From Candidatus Pelagibacter sp. (GTDB lineage Bacteria > Pseudomonadota > Alphaproteobacteria > Pelagibacterales > Pelagibacteraceae), in the NCBI GenBank assembly GCA_028226735.1, contig JAOIYV010000002.1, positions 1 to 64,000 of the forward strand: a stretch of 64,000 nt of DNA. Direction: 5' to 3'. Below the pieces are notes generated by a model. It was given only the letters and a program-made list of their open reading frames with translations, made no database searches and was not told where the DNA came from. Of this stretch, positions 29,763 through 39,157 are shown piece after piece (position 1 is the stretch's first letter; each line of letters starts with the position of its first letter). A program made the translations under genes and the position numbers.

Positions 29763-30574
29763 GATTTAGCAATCTCCAAAGACGAATTAATATAACCATT
29801 CATTGTTCCACAATCTAAATATTTACCAGAAAATTTATGTCCAATAAATTTATCATTATGATTTAGTAATGATTGTATAGCATCTGTAATGTGAATTTCA
29901 CCACCTTTACCGGGAGTTAATTTATTTAATTCTTCAAAGATTGTAAAAGGTAAAATATAACGTCCAATTATAGCGTTATTAGAAGGTGCTTTTTTTATGC
30001 TAGGTTTTTCTACAACATTTTTTATTATAAAATTATTTTTATCAATTTTTTTTTTAATATTATAAATTCCCCATCTTTGAACTGTTTTTTTTTTTACTTT
30101 CATACTAGCCATAACAGGGGATTTATATTTTTTATAAATACTAATCATAGATTTAGAACAATTGTTTTTTATAATTAAATCATCCGGTAACAACATTAAA
30201 AAAAATTTATTTTTTATCAATTTTCTGGTTTTAAGTACAGCATCGCCAGTTCCGAGTGGCTTATCTTGATAAACAAATTTAATCATCTTTCTATATTTGA
30301 GAATTTTTTTGTATTCTAATATAATACGAGGATCTCTTTTGCGCTTAATTATTTTTTTGTAAAATTTGTCATTATAAAAATAATTTTTTATCATAATTTT
30401 TTTTTTAGAAATAATCAAAATAATTTCTTTAACTCCAGCCTCTATACATTCATCAAGGATATATTCAATTCCAGGTTTACCATTAATAGGTAAAAGTTCT
30501 TTTGCAAAAACACTTGTGAGTGGAAGTAGTCTTGTACCAAGTCCAGCTAATGGAATTATTGCTTGTTTAATCAT
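29759..30574 (-). CDS. galU: UTP-glucose-1-phosphate uridylyltransferase
   Basis: GalU makes UDP-glucose from glucose 1-phosphate and UTP. The 271-residue protein has the nucleotide-binding AIIPLAGLGTRLLPLTSVFA, KELLPINGKPGIEYILDECI, DKPLGTGDAVL, LLPDDLII and the C-terminal DCGTMNGYINSSLE. Length is typical. It is paired with ugd downstream and is divergent from panC across about 34 bp. Confidence 0.96.
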   Translation of the reverse strand: MIKQAIIPLAGLGTRLLPLTSVFAKELLPINGKPGIEYILDECIEAGVKEIILIISKKKIMIKNYFYNDKFYKKIIKRKRDPRIILEYKKILKYRKMIKFVYQDKPLGTGDAVLKTRKLIKNKFFLMLLPDDLIIKNNCSKSMISIYKKYKSPVMASMKVKKKTVQRWGIYNIKKKIDKNNFIIKNVVEKPSIKKAPSNNAIIGRYILPFTIFEELNKLTPGKGGEIHITDAIQSLLNHNDKFIGHKFSGKYLDCGTMNGYINSSLEIAKS

Positions 30575-30608
30575 ATAAATGTTTTACTTATTAATAATAT
30601 TATTACAA

Positions 30609-31424
30609 ATGAAATTAATAAGACAAATTACTGATCTAAATAAGGCAATTAAAGATGAGCAAAGATTAGGATTTGTTCCTACTATGGGAGGTCTTCATAA
30701 GGGTCATGAGTCTTTAATAAAGATTTCAAAGAAAAAAAGTAACAAAACTTTGGTTTCTATTTTTATTAACCCAAAACAATTTAATAATAAGGATGATTTT
30801 AGATCTTATCCTAGAAATTTGAAAAATGATTTAATTCTTTTAAAAAAATTAAAAGTGGATTTTATTTTTATACCATCTGTTAATTTAATTTTTGGTAAAA
30901 AAAAACTAATAGAATTTAAATTTAAAAAAACTCAGAAAATACTTTGTGCAAAGCACAGAAAAGGTCATTTTGAAGGAGTTTTAAATGTAATGGATCGACT
31001 AGTTAATTTAATATCACCAAAAATAATATTTATGGGTGAAAAGGATTTTCAGCAATTTTTTTTAGTTAAAGATTATATAGAAAAAAAATATAATACTAAT
31101 ATTCATTGCTGTAAAACTATTAGAAATAAAAAAAAAGTTGCTTTATCAACAAGAAATTATTTGCTTCATCCTAAAGATCTTAATAAAGCCGCTCTTATAG
31201 CAAATATTTTAATTAGACTAAAAAAGACAATTAATAAAAATAGAAAAAATGTTGCTCATCTAATTATAAAAAAGAAGAAAGATTTAATTAAAAAATTTAA
31301 TATTAAAATTGAATATTTGGAGGCAAGAAATACAATTGATTTAAATTCTAATATTATAAATAAAAAATATAAAATTTTTATTGCTTATTACCTTAACCAT
31401 GTAAGATTAATAGACAATTTTTAA
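30609..31424 (+). CDS. panC: Pantothenate synthetase
   Basis: PanC joins pantoate and beta-alanine with ATP, the last step of vitamin B5 synthesis. From ATG 30609 it is 271 residues, with [16 protein letters not shown] (the HxGH nucleotide site), [36 protein letters not shown] and LSTRNYLL (KMSKS-like position). The longer frame from 30579 adds [10 protein letters not shown] and reaches the galU promoter gap, so I reject it. No panB or panD is seen in the window. Confidence 0.93.
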   Translation: MKLIRQITDLNKAIKDEQRLGFVPTMGGLHKGHESLIKISKKKSNKTLVSIFINPKQFNNKDDFRSYPRNLKNDLILLKKLKVDFIFIPSVNLIFGKKKLIEFKFKKTQKILCAKHRKGHFEGVLNVMDRLVNLISPKIIFMGEKDFQQFFLVKDYIEKKYNTNIHCCKTIRNKKKVALSTRNYLLHPKDLNKAALIANILIRLKKTINKNRKNVAHLIIKKKKDLIKKFNIKIEYLEARNTIDLNSNIINKKYKIFIAYYLNHVRLIDNF

Positions 31425-31431
31425 TTCTTAA

Positions 31432-32805
31432 TCAAAGAAAGTAAGCACTAACTCCAAGAAATGACACAAATCCTATAACATCAGTTATGGTTGTAACAAA
31501 AACACTTGAAGCGATAGCTGGGTCTATATTTACTTTTTTTAATGTGATTGGTACTAAGATTCCAAACAATCCAGCAACAATCATGGTAAGAATCATTGAT
31601 ATTGATATAATCAAGGATAGCAAGGTATCATCGAACCAGATTTGAACTATAAATGCGCTTATTATTGCAAAAATTATTCCATTCAGAATTCCAATATTAA
31701 ATTCTTTAAAAATATTTTGGCTAAAATTATTTTTAGTCAGATCATTTGTTGCTAATGTTCGTACAGTTACAGCTAAAGTTTGCATGCCAGCATTTCCACC
31801 CATAGATGCAACTATTGGCATTAAAAAAGCAAGTACAACCATTTGCTCTATTGTTGCACCAAACAAACTTATTACCCAAGTAGCAATAAATGCTGTAAAG
31901 AGATTTAAAAGAAGCCAATTGAATCTTCTTTTTGTTTTTTTAAATACACCATCGGTAATAACTTCATCTCCAACACCTGCTAATCTTAGAGCATCTTCTT
32001 CCGCTTCTTCTTTTAAAACTGTTAAAACATCATCATACATAATCATCCCAACAAGTTTATTTGTTTTGTCGACTACTGCAGCAGAATTCAAATTATAATT
32101 TTCAAATAAGTTACCTACTTCTTCTTTATCCATATCTACAGGAATTAATAGTTGTGACTCTGACATAATTGAAAGCATTTTTGACTCTCTGGACGTTGTT
32201 AAAACTTTAGATGAAGGAACTGTACCAATTGGTTTAAATTCTTCATCTACAATGAAAATTTCAAGAAACTCTTCAGGTAAATCTTTATTTTCTCTTAAAT
32301 AATCAATTGTTTGACCTACAGACCAATTGCTTGGTGTTGCTGTAAATTCTCTTTGCATTATTCTTGCTGCTGTGTCTTCTGGGTAACTCAAACTTTCAAG
32401 TAAAGCAAAACGATCTTTAGGAGGTAATGAGCTTAAAATAGTATTTTTATCTTTTTCATTAACATTTTCTAATATTGCTATTGCATCATCTGACTCAAGG
32501 TTTTTTAATATAGTAACTATAGAATCTGAAGAAAGATAAGTTATAATTTCAGATTGGATGGACTCGTTAAGCTCAATAAAAACTTCAGGATCAATATTAA
32601 AGTTATTGAGCTTTATTAAACTTTCTCTATCATTTTGTCCTAAATGCTCAATAATATCCGCTGCATCAGCAGGATGCATTTCTTTAAATGAATTTGTAAT
32701 AAATTGAGCATCGTTATTAGCAATTTTACTTGTAACAACTCTTATATACTCTTTATTAAACTCAAAATTAACTTTTTTATCTTTTATTTTTTTTATTAAA
32801 GACAT
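31432..32805 (-). CDS. mgtE: Magnesium transporter MgtE
   Basis: An Mg2+ channel gated by cytosolic Mg2+. The 457 residues show the N-domain helical repeats (MHPADAADIIEHLGQNDRES, about residue 40-60; residues 1-130), a CBS pair (about 130-260, with GTVPSSKVLTTSRESKMLSI and LVGMIMYDDVLTVLKEEAEE) and five membrane helices from about 295, including MPIVASMGGNAGMQTLAVTV with the conserved Asn-Gly filter region. Length is normal. An AGG lies just upstream of its ATG. It converges on panC, ending 7 bp from its stop. Confidence 0.95.
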   Translation of the reverse strand: MSLIKKIKDKKVNFEFNKEYIRVVTSKIANNDAQFITNSFKEMHPADAADIIEHLGQNDRESLIKLNNFNIDPEVFIELNESIQSEIITYLSSDSIVTILKNLESDDAIAILENVNEKDKNTILSSLPPKDRFALLESLSYPEDTAARIMQREFTATPSNWSVGQTIDYLRENKDLPEEFLEIFIVDEEFKPIGTVPSSKVLTTSRESKMLSIMSESQLLIPVDMDKEEVGNLFENYNLNSAAVVDKTNKLVGMIMYDDVLTVLKEEAEEDALRLAGVGDEVITDGVFKKTKRRFNWLLLNLFTAFIATWVISLFGATIEQMVVLAFLMPIVASMGGNAGMQTLAVTVRTLATNDLTKNNFSQNIFKEFNIGILNGIIFAIISAFIVQIWFDDTLLSLIISISMILTMIVAGLFGILVPITLKKVNIDPAIASSVFVTTITDVIGFVSFLGVSAYFL

Positions 32806-32866
32806 AAATTTACCTATAAACTAATTTTGCACTATTAATGCATAATAAAAATAATACAATTTATTA
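32806..32866. promoter_or_regulatory. Divergent promoter region between mgtE and lipB
   Basis: 61 bp between head-to-head starts. On the plus strand TTGCAC (32827-32832) is followed after 19 bp by TAATAC, a loose sigma-70 match for lipB. On the minus strand TTGTAT is followed after 16 bp by TAATAG, and TATAGGT lies close before the mgtE ATG as a ribosome-binding site. Both boxes are only approximate. No riboswitch-like fold for mgtE fits in this short space. Confidence 0.3.
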
Positions 32867-33487
32867 ATGAAAATAGAGATTAAAAAGTCAGTAAAACCTG
32901 TAAAATTTAATGAAGCTATAAATTTTCTAGAGGCAAGATTGGCTGATATTAACTCTAATAATGCAAATGATTTGATTTGGATTTTAGAACATGAAGAGGT
33001 TTATACAGCTGGAACAACCTATAAAGAAAATGAAATTATAAATAAAGATATAAAAATAATTAAAACTAATAGAGGTGGAAAGATAACATATCATGGTCCT
33101 GGCCAATTAATTTGTTATTTTGTTATTGATTTAAAAAAAAGAAAAAAAGATATTAGAAAATTTATAACTTTAATAGAAAAAACAATTATTGAAACCTTAA
33201 CAGACTTTAATATCAATTCATTTAGTGATCCAAAAAATATTGGAATTTGGACAAATCATAACAATAATATCTATAAAGTTGCAGCAATAGGTGTTCGCGT
33301 AAGTAAATGGGTTGCCTATCACGGTTTTGCTATTAACATTGATAATGATCTTTCAAAATATAAAAATATTATTCCTTGTGGAATTTTAGATAAAGGTGTC
33401 ATAAATCTTAAAGAGATTAATAACCAAAACTATAAAAACTTAGGTAAAATCATTGTTGATAAATTTTCTAAGAATTTGGGAGTTTAA
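32867..33487 (+). CDS. lipB: Octanoyltransferase LipB
   Basis: LipB moves octanoate from acyl carrier protein to the lipoyl domains of 2-oxoacid dehydrogenases, before LipA inserts sulfur. The 206-residue product has [20 protein letters not shown], the catalytic Lys segment [20 protein letters not shown] and the catalytic Cys in [14 protein letters not shown]. Length is typical. The 3' end overlaps the convergent pseudouridine synthase gene by 20 bp. Confidence 0.95.
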   Translation: MKIEIKKSVKPVKFNEAINFLEARLADINSNNANDLIWILEHEEVYTAGTTYKENEIINKDIKIIKTNRGGKITYHGPGQLICYFVIDLKKRKKDIRKFITLIEKTIIETLTDFNINSFSDPKNIGIWTNHNNNIYKVAAIGVRVSKWVAYHGFAINIDNDLSKYKNIIPCGILDKGVINLKEINNQNYKNLGKIIVDKFSKNLGV

Positions 33488-34382
33488 GTCTTTTGGTTTT
33501 CAAAAGTTTTTTAAAATGATCTGGTAATAAAGCTGTGTAAGTATATTTTTTATCATTAATCATAAATTTAATCTGATATGAATGAAGCATTAAATTTTTA
33601 TTTATGGCTTTGTCAGTATTGCTAAATTTATATTTTTTATCACCATAGATTGGGCAACCAACTGCGAAAAGTTGTTTTCTTAATTGATGCTTTCTACCAG
33701 TTATTGGTTTCATTTCGACAAGACTACATATAGAGTTTTTATCTAGTACTTTGTAAAGAGTTTTGGCTTTTTCAACTATTTCTTTATCATTATCGTACCT
33801 AATTAAATCATCACTCCATTCGCCAGAATCTTTTTGTAACTCTCCATGACATATTGCCAAATAAGTTTTGTGAACTTTTCTTAATCTAAATAACGAAGTT
33901 AATAATTGAGCAGATTCTCGATGTTTTGCCATAATAAAAACTCCTGATGTATCTTTATCGAGTCTATGGACTGAAAAAGGTTTTGTATTTTGGAAAATTT
34001 CACTTTTTGCAAAAATATCTACTAAATTCTTCTTTGATTTAGTTCCACCTTGAACTGAAATTCCTGAACTTTTATTCAATACTATAAAATCATCATTATT
34101 ATCAATAATTAAATCCTCATTTTCTTTAATTATTTCATCAGAAGGTACAAATTTAATAGTTTTTTGAACAATCGTTTCTGTAAATTCAAAATTAAATAGA
34201 TCAATTGTGTCTCCTGTTTTCACTTTACACGAGCTCTTTATTTTTTTTTTGTTGAGTTTTACTTTTCCATTTTTTAAACTTTTTTCAATTAATCCCTGTG
34301 GAAAATTACCTAAATTATTTCTTATCCATCTATCAATACGCATATCGTTAGACGTTGAAACAACGCTAAATGACTTTTTCAT
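33468..34382 (-). CDS. RluA-family 23S rRNA pseudouridine synthase (RluC-like)
   Basis: A rRNA pseudouridine synthase with an N-terminal S4 RNA-binding domain ([20 protein letters not shown]; residues 12-70) and the RluA catalytic core. The catalytic Asp is in [18 protein letters not shown], about residue 140-155. [20 protein letters not shown] and PIYGDKKY follow. RluC (positions 955, 2504, 2580 of 23S) is the closest guess by architecture; RluD is the alternative. It follows rplQ by 24 bp on the same strand, so it is the last gene of the ribosomal super-operon. Confidence 0.88.
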   Translation of the reverse strand: MKKSFSVVSTSNDMRIDRWIRNNLGNFPQGLIEKSLKNGKVKLNKKKIKSSCKVKTGDTIDLFNFEFTETIVQKTIKFVPSDEIIKENEDLIIDNNDDFIVLNKSSGISVQGGTKSKKNLVDIFAKSEIFQNTKPFSVHRLDKDTSGVFIMAKHRESAQLLTSLFRLRKVHKTYLAICHGELQKDSGEWSDDLIRYDNDKEIVEKAKTLYKVLDKNSICSLVEMKPITGRKHQLRKQLFAVGCPIYGDKKYKFSNTDKAINKNLMLHSYQIKFMINDKKYTYTALLPDHFKKLLKTKRLKLPNS

Positions 34383-34406
34383 GATGATTTAATTTTATAT
34401 AAAAAA

Positions 34407-34844
34407 TTAAGCAGTAGCTATTTTTTTTTCTTCGTTTTTATCTTTAATTGGATCTTTTTTCTTTCTATCAACTCTTTTTGCCTCAACATCTCTATCTACA
34501 AATTCTATTACAGCCATTGGCGCATTATCGCCATATCTAAAACCTGCTTTAATAATTCTAGTATATCCACCACTTCTCTTTTCATATCTTTTGGACAAAG
34601 TTTTCTTAACTTTATTCGCTGAACTAATATCTTGTAGTTTTGTCATCAACATCTTAGTAGTTTGTAGTGTTTCTTTTTTTCCAAGAGTAATAATCTTATC
34701 GGCTTGGGGTTTTAAGAATTTTGCTTTTGGTAGAGTAGTAGTTATTTGCTCATATTTTATTAATGAATTTAACATATTCTTTAATAATGCTTTTCTATGC
34801 TCAGAAGTTCTATTTAACTTCTTATTAGCCATTCCATGTCTCAT
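34407..34844 (-). CDS. rplQ: 50S ribosomal protein L17
   Basis: L17 sits near the exit of the 50S peptide tunnel. The 145-residue product starts [19 protein letters not shown], the classical L17 N-terminus, and has GGYTRIIKAGFRYGDNAPMA and VIEFVDRD. A charged Lys/Asp/Glu tail of about 25 residues follows, as in other Alphaproteobacteria. Its start touches the rpoA stop at one base. The order rpsM-rpsK-rpoA-rplQ is the alpha operon, but rpsD is not included here. Confidence 0.97.
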   Translation of the reverse strand: MRHGMANKKLNRTSEHRKALLKNMLNSLIKYEQITTTLPKAKFLKPQADKIITLGKKETLQTTKMLMTKLQDISSANKVKKTLSKRYEKRSGGYTRIIKAGFRYGDNAPMAVIEFVDRDVEAKRVDRKKKDPIKDKNEEKKIATA

Positions 34845-35872
34845 TAGATTTGTTCCTCTAATTTTTTAGACATTTCTGCAATATTATCTGGTGGCCAATT
34901 AGGTATTTCCATACCTAAATATAGTGACATTCCAGTTAAAACTTCTTTAATCTCATTAAGTGATTTTCTACCAAAATTAGGAGTTCGAAGCATTTCACCT
35001 TCAGATTTTTGTACAAGATCTCCTATATAAATAATATTATCATTTTTAAGACAATTCATTGATCGTACTGAAAGCTCTAATTCGTCTACTTTTCTTAATA
35101 AATTTTTATTAAATTCTGGTTCAGAAGATACTTCTTTTACTGGAGCCTCAACTGGTTCATCAAAATTTACAAACATATTCAACTGATCTTGAAAAATTCT
35201 AGCTGAGTAAGCTACAGCATCTTCAGCAGATATTGATCCGTTTGTTTCGACTTCCATAGTAAGTTTATCATAATCCAAGGCCTTTCCTTCTCTAGCAGTA
35301 CTAATAGAATATGAAACTTTTTTGACAGGACTGTAAAGAGAGTCTATGGCAATTAATCCTAATGGTGGTTCCTCCGGTTTATTCATAACCGCTGGAACGT
35401 AACCTTTGCCAGTACCAACATTCATTTCCATATGAAAATGAGTTTTTTCATCCAAATTACAAATAACTAAATCTGGGTTTAAAATTTCAATATCAGCAAC
35501 AGAAGTTATATCTGAAGCTTTAATTTCACCTGGACCTTTAGCATCTAAAATTAGTTTTTTAGGAGTGTCAGATAAACTTTTTAAAGCTAATGATTTAACG
35601 TTTAAAACAATATCTGTAACATCTTCTCTTACACCTTTTATTGATGTAAATTCATGTAAGACACCATCAATTTGTATTGAAGTTACAGCTGTACCTCTTA
35701 TAGATGAAAGTAAAATTCTTCTTAAAGAATTACCCAATGTTAAACCATAACCTTTTTCCAAAGGTTCAGCTATTATTTTTGCGTGTGATTTATCATCACT
35801 AATTTTAACATCTAATTGGGTGGGCTTAATTAATGCTTTCCAATTTTTAGTATTAACATTTAAACTTTCCAT
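34844..35872 (-). CDS. rpoA: DNA-directed RNA polymerase subunit alpha
   Basis: The alpha subunit dimerises to start RNA polymerase assembly and its C-terminal domain binds UP elements. In 342 residues the N-terminal domain has [20 protein letters not shown] and [19 protein letters not shown]. After a linker with several Val/Glu/Pro the CTD follows, with [20 protein letters not shown] and [17 protein letters not shown], the helix-hairpin-helix region. Length is typical. The gene follows rpsK directly with no gap. Confidence 0.98.
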   Translation of the reverse strand: MESLNVNTKNWKALIKPTQLDVKISDDKSHAKIIAEPLEKGYGLTLGNSLRRILLSSIRGTAVTSIQIDGVLHEFTSIKGVREDVTDIVLNVKSLALKSLSDTPKKLILDAKGPGEIKASDITSVADIEILNPDLVICNLDEKTHFHMEMNVGTGKGYVPAVMNKPEEPPLGLIAIDSLYSPVKKVSYSISTAREGKALDYDKLTMEVETNGSISAEDAVAYSARIFQDQLNMFVNFDEPVEAPVKEVSSEPEFNKNLLRKVDELELSVRSMNCLKNDNIIYIGDLVQKSEGEMLRTPNFGRKSLNEIKEVLTGMSLYLGMEIPNWPPDNIAEMSKKLEEQI

Positions 35873-36325
35873 TTACACTCTCCTTTTTTTAGGTGCTCTT
35901 ACGCCATTATGTGGCATTGGTGTGGTATCTTTTATTGTAAGAATTTTAAACCCTCTTGCTTGTAAAGCTCTCAAAGCTGTTTCTCTTCCAGAACCAGGGC
36001 CTTTTACTTCAACAGACAAAGTTTTCATTCCAAACTCTAAGGCTTTTGAGGCAGCTGAGTCAGCTGCAATTTGAGCAGCATAAGGTGTAGATTTTCTTGA
36101 ACCTTTAAAACCTTTTTGTCCCGAGGAAGCCCACGAAATAACATTGCCATTAGTATCAGCTATTGAAATTATTGTATTATTAAATGTTGACTGCACATAT
36201 GCAATACCATTCAAAATATTTCTTTTAATCTTTTTTTTCTTTGAATATGAACTTTTTTTAGATTTCTTATCTACTTTTTTTTCAACAACTGTATCTTTAT
36301 TTTCAACTTTATCTACTTTAGCCAT
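35873..36325 (-). CDS. rpsK: 30S ribosomal protein S11
   Basis: S11 lies on the 30S platform near the mRNA E site. The core is clear: [55 protein letters not shown] and the end [13 protein letters not shown]. At 150 residues it carries a Lys-rich N-terminal extension of about 30 residues ([20 protein letters not shown]), whereas most S11 are about 129. The start is the only ATG in the region and lies 3 bp after the rpsM stop, so the extension is likely real. Confidence 0.97.
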   Translation of the reverse strand: MAKVDKVENKDTVVEKKVDKKSKKSSYSKKKKIKRNILNGIAYVQSTFNNTIISIADTNGNVISWASSGQKGFKGSRKSTPYAAQIAADSAASKALEFGMKTLSVEVKGPGSGRETALRALQARGFKILTIKDTTPMPHNGVRAPKKRRV

Positions 36326-36328
36326 AAA

Positions 36329-36712
36329 TTATTTTTTAAGTGGAGTTAATTTTTTTCCTGCAATTGCAATTGCTTTACCTTTTCTTGTTCTTGCGTTACA
36401 TCTAGTTCTTTGTCCTCTTACTGGAAGCTTTTTTCTATGTCTCGATCCTCTGTAACAGGCTAAATCAATTAATCTTTTTATAGTTAAAGAATAATCTCTT
36501 CTTAAATCACCCTCTACTTTAAAATTTGCATCAATGTATTCTCTAATTTTAAGAATATCATCATCTGTTAATTCATTAATTCTTTTTTTCTTAGGGATCT
36601 CTAACGAAGAACAAATTTGCGAAGAAAACTTATCACCAATACCATAAATATAGGTTAATCCAATGTGGACAAGTTTGTTCTGGGGAATATTTACACCTGC
36701 TATACGAGCCAT
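36329..36712 (-). CDS. rpsM: 30S ribosomal protein S13
   Basis: S13 forms part of the 30S head and bridges to the 50S (B1a/B1b). The 127-residue product starts [21 protein letters not shown]... within positions 1-21, then [13 protein letters not shown], and has [19 protein letters not shown] followed by the basic tail [19 protein letters not shown]. It is preceded by a 55-bp gap after adk that holds a plausible promoter. Confidence 0.97.
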   Translation of the reverse strand: MARIAGVNIPQNKLVHIGLTYIYGIGDKFSSQICSSLEIPKKKRINELTDDDILKIREYIDANFKVEGDLRRDYSLTIKRLIDLACYRGSRHRKKLPVRGQRTRCNARTRKGKAIAIAGKKLTPLKK

Positions 36713-36735
36713 AATTTTGAGAATAAATTTAGCCT

Positions 36736-36763
36736 TTTATATAATAAGATGTTCTAAAGTCAA
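36736..36763 (-). promoter_or_regulatory. Putative sigma-70 promoter for rpsM-rpsK-rpoA-rplQ
   Basis: In the only sizable gap of the spc/alpha region, the minus strand reads TTGACT (36763-36758), 16 bp, then TATAAA (36741-36736), about 24 bp before the rpsM ATG. The match is good for both boxes. The same gap holds an imperfect inverted repeat AAGACGTT/AACATCTT that may end or process the adk message. This promoter would let the alpha operon be made apart from the upstream array. Confidence 0.55.
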
Positions 36764-36767
36764 CGTC

Positions 36768-37409
36768 TTAAACCTCCAGAATATCATTGATTTTGCTGGT
36801 TATTGCATCAATTTCAGCTGTCCCATCAATTTCTGTGAAATTATCATTTTTTGAATAAAAATCTAAGACCGGTTTAGTTGTCTTCATATAAGTATCATAT
36901 CTGGTAATAACTGTTTGTAAATTATCATCTTTTCTTTTTATAAGAAATTCTTTACCACAAGGGTGAAGTTCAATTTGCTCTTTATTAAAAAACTCATTTA
37001 AAGTCATATTACATTTTTCACATGTCATTCTGCCCATAATACGTTTTTCAATAACATCTCTTGAAACATGCAAAAATATTACATGTCCTATTTGCTGATT
37101 ATATTCACTTAAAATTATTTCTAAGTTTGAAGCTTGTTTGACGTTTCGTGGATATCCATCAAAAATAATTCGATCTCTAAATTTTAAGTTATAAATTGAT
37201 TGTCTAAGCAATTTATCAACAATATTATCTGAAACAAAACTTCCTTTTGAAATTAAATTTTCTATTTCATTTCCAAGAGAAGATTTTTGACTAACTTCAT
37301 TTCTTAATAGGTCACCAGTTGATAATTGAAAGTAATTATGTTTTTTAACAATAAATTGAGCTTGTGTCCCCTTACCTGCTCCTGGAGGACCAAATAATAT
37401 TATATTCAC
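36768..37409 (-). CDS. adk: Adenylate kinase
   Basis: Adk interconverts ATP+AMP and 2 ADP. The 213-residue long-form enzyme has the P-loop ILFGPPGAGKGTQAQFI, STGDLLRNEV, the AMP-site FDGYPRNVKQA and the LID domain. The LID carries CEKC and, about 20 residues later, HPCG, consistent with a zinc-binding LID, though its fourth ligand is uncertain. The secY-adk order is common. It starts 3 bp after the secY stop. Confidence 0.97.
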   Translation of the reverse strand: MNIILFGPPGAGKGTQAQFIVKKHNYFQLSTGDLLRNEVSQKSSLGNEIENLISKGSFVSDNIVDKLLRQSIYNLKFRDRIIFDGYPRNVKQASNLEIILSEYNQQIGHVIFLHVSRDVIEKRIMGRMTCEKCNMTLNEFFNKEQIELHPCGKEFLIKRKDDNLQTVITRYDTYMKTTKPVLDFYSKNDNFTEIDGTAEIDAITSKINDILEV

Positions 37410-37412
37410 TTT

Positions 37413-38693
37413 TTATTTACCGAATTTTGTTTTTTTAATTAATTGCTCATATTGTGAGCTCATCAATCTAGTTTGTATTTGTGTAACCGTGTCTATAGCA
37501 ACTACAACAACAATTAATATAGATGTTCCACCTAAATAAAATGGAATTGGATAATTAGCAATTAAAAATTCTGGCATTAAACATACCAAGGTCAAATAAA
37601 GCGCACCGATTGTTGTAAGTTTAGTTACAATTTTTTCTATATATAAGGCTGTGTTTTCTCCAGGTCTAATACCAGGCACAAAACCACCATACTTTCTTAG
37701 ATTATCAGCAGTTTCTGTAGGATTAAAAGTTATTGAAGTATAAAAAAAAGTAAAAAATATAATTCCTGATGCGTATAACATCATATAAAGTGGTTGTCCT
37801 TGAGTAAAGTACGAGCTTATATTTAAAAATGTATCATTATCTGAAATACTAAAATTGGAAAAAGTTACAGGTAATAGCAATAAAGCTGAGGCAAAAATTG
37901 CAGGTATAACACCAGCTTGATTTATTTTTAAAGGCAAATGAGAAGACTCACCACCATACATTTTATTTCCCATTTGTCTTTTGGGATAATTTATAAGAAT
38001 TTTTCTTAATGCTCTTTCCATAAATACAATAAATAATATTGTTGCTATTAATAAAACAAAAATTCCAATAATCATAATTGTTGATACAGCTCCTGTTCTT
38101 CCTAATTCAAATGTTGTAACTAGAGCTCTAGGAATTTCTGCAACAATTCCAGCAAAAATGATTAAAGAAATACCATTTCCTATTCCTCTTTGAGTTATTT
38201 GTTCACCTAACCACATCAAAAACATTGTTCCTGCAACTATTGTTGAAACTGTAGTTATTTTAAAAAACATACCTGGGTTAATAACCAAGTCTGGCGAAGA
38301 TTCTAAACCAACTGACAATCCATATCCCTGGACCGTAGCCAATAAAACAGTTCCATATCTTGTAATTTGAGTAATCTTTGATCTGCCTATTTCACCTTGG
38401 GCTTTTAAATTTTTAAAATAGTCTGATACACCAGTTAATAATTGGACAATAATAGAAGAAGAAATATATGGCATAATACCTAGAGCAAATATTGCCATTC
38501 TGCTTACAGCGCCACCAGCAAAAACATTGAACATTCCAAGCAACCCTTTTTGATTACCACTCATCATTGTTTGTAATTGCTCTGGATCTATTCCTGGAAG
38601 TGGAACAAAAGTTCCAAACCTATAAACTGCTAAAATAAATATTGTAAAGAAAATTCTATTTTTAAGATCATTAGTTTGAGAGGATGAACTCAT
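37413..38693 (-). CDS. secY: Protein translocase subunit SecY
   Basis: SecY is the pore of the Sec channel. The 426-residue protein has about ten membrane helices, the early FVPLPGIDPEQL segment, the plug region FNVFAGGAVSRMAIFALGI, MPYISSSIIVQLL, and KLTTIGALYLTLVCLMPEFL, with the long cytoplasmic loop segment YPKRQMGNKMYGGESSHLPL (C4/C5 region). Length is typical. It lies 11 bp after rplO. Its partner secE is at 61399-61590 in the same minus-strand array. Confidence 0.98.
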   Translation of the reverse strand: MSSSSQTNDLKNRIFFTIFILAVYRFGTFVPLPGIDPEQLQTMMSGNQKGLLGMFNVFAGGAVSRMAIFALGIMPYISSSIIVQLLTGVSDYFKNLKAQGEIGRSKITQITRYGTVLLATVQGYGLSVGLESSPDLVINPGMFFKITTVSTIVAGTMFLMWLGEQITQRGIGNGISLIIFAGIVAEIPRALVTTFELGRTGAVSTIMIIGIFVLLIATILFIVFMERALRKILINYPKRQMGNKMYGGESSHLPLKINQAGVIPAIFASALLLLPVTFSNFSISDNDTFLNISSYFTQGQPLYMMLYASGIIFFTFFYTSITFNPTETADNLRKYGGFVPGIRPGENTALYIEKIVTKLTTIGALYLTLVCLMPEFLIANYPIPFYLGGTSILIVVVVAIDTVTQIQTRLMSSQYEQLIKKTKFGK

Positions 38694-38704
38694 AATATCT
38701 TAGA

Positions 38705-39157
38705 TTATTTTTTTAACTGTACTGTTCCGCCAGCTTTTTCTAATTTTTCTTGTGCAGATTTTGATATTAAATCTGCATGAATACTAATTTTATCTTTAAT
38801 CTCTCCAGTGCCAAGTATCTTTAACTTTTGAGAGTTTTTGTTAATTAATTTTAATTTTTTTAACAAGTCTGTATTAATTATATCGTTTGGTTTGATAGTT
38901 TTTTGATCTATAAATTTTTGAATTTTTTCCAAATTCATTATTGCTATATTCAATTTTCCAAAAGAATTAAATCCTCTTTTAGGCAATCTTCTATACAAAG
39001 GCATTTGACCACCTTCAAATGCATTTATAGCAACACCAGATCTAGATTTCTGACCTTTTACACCTCGACCAGAGGTTTTGCCTTTACCCGAGCCGATTCC
39101 TCTTCCAACTCTTATTTTTGTTTTTGTTACTTTTTTTGTTGTATTAAGTGTTGTCAT
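38705..39157 (-). CDS. rplO: 50S ribosomal protein L15
   Basis: L15 binds 23S rRNA in the centre of the 50S. The 150-residue product has the N-terminal Gly/Lys-rich GRGIGSGKGKTSGRGVKG stretch, GFEGGQMPLYRRLPKRGF (with N at the second position here: AFEGGQMPLYRRLPKRGF) and the C-terminal AQEKLEKAGGTVQL. It begins at the last base of the rpsE stop. The gene usually found between them, rpmD (L30), is absent. Confidence 0.97.
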   Translation of the reverse strand: MTTLNTTKKVTKTKIRVGRGIGSGKGKTSGRGVKGQKSRSGVAINAFEGGQMPLYRRLPKRGFNSFGKLNIAIMNLEKIQKFIDQKTIKPNDIINTDLLKKLKLINKNSQKLKILGTGEIKDKISIHADLISKSAQEKLEKAGGTVQLKK

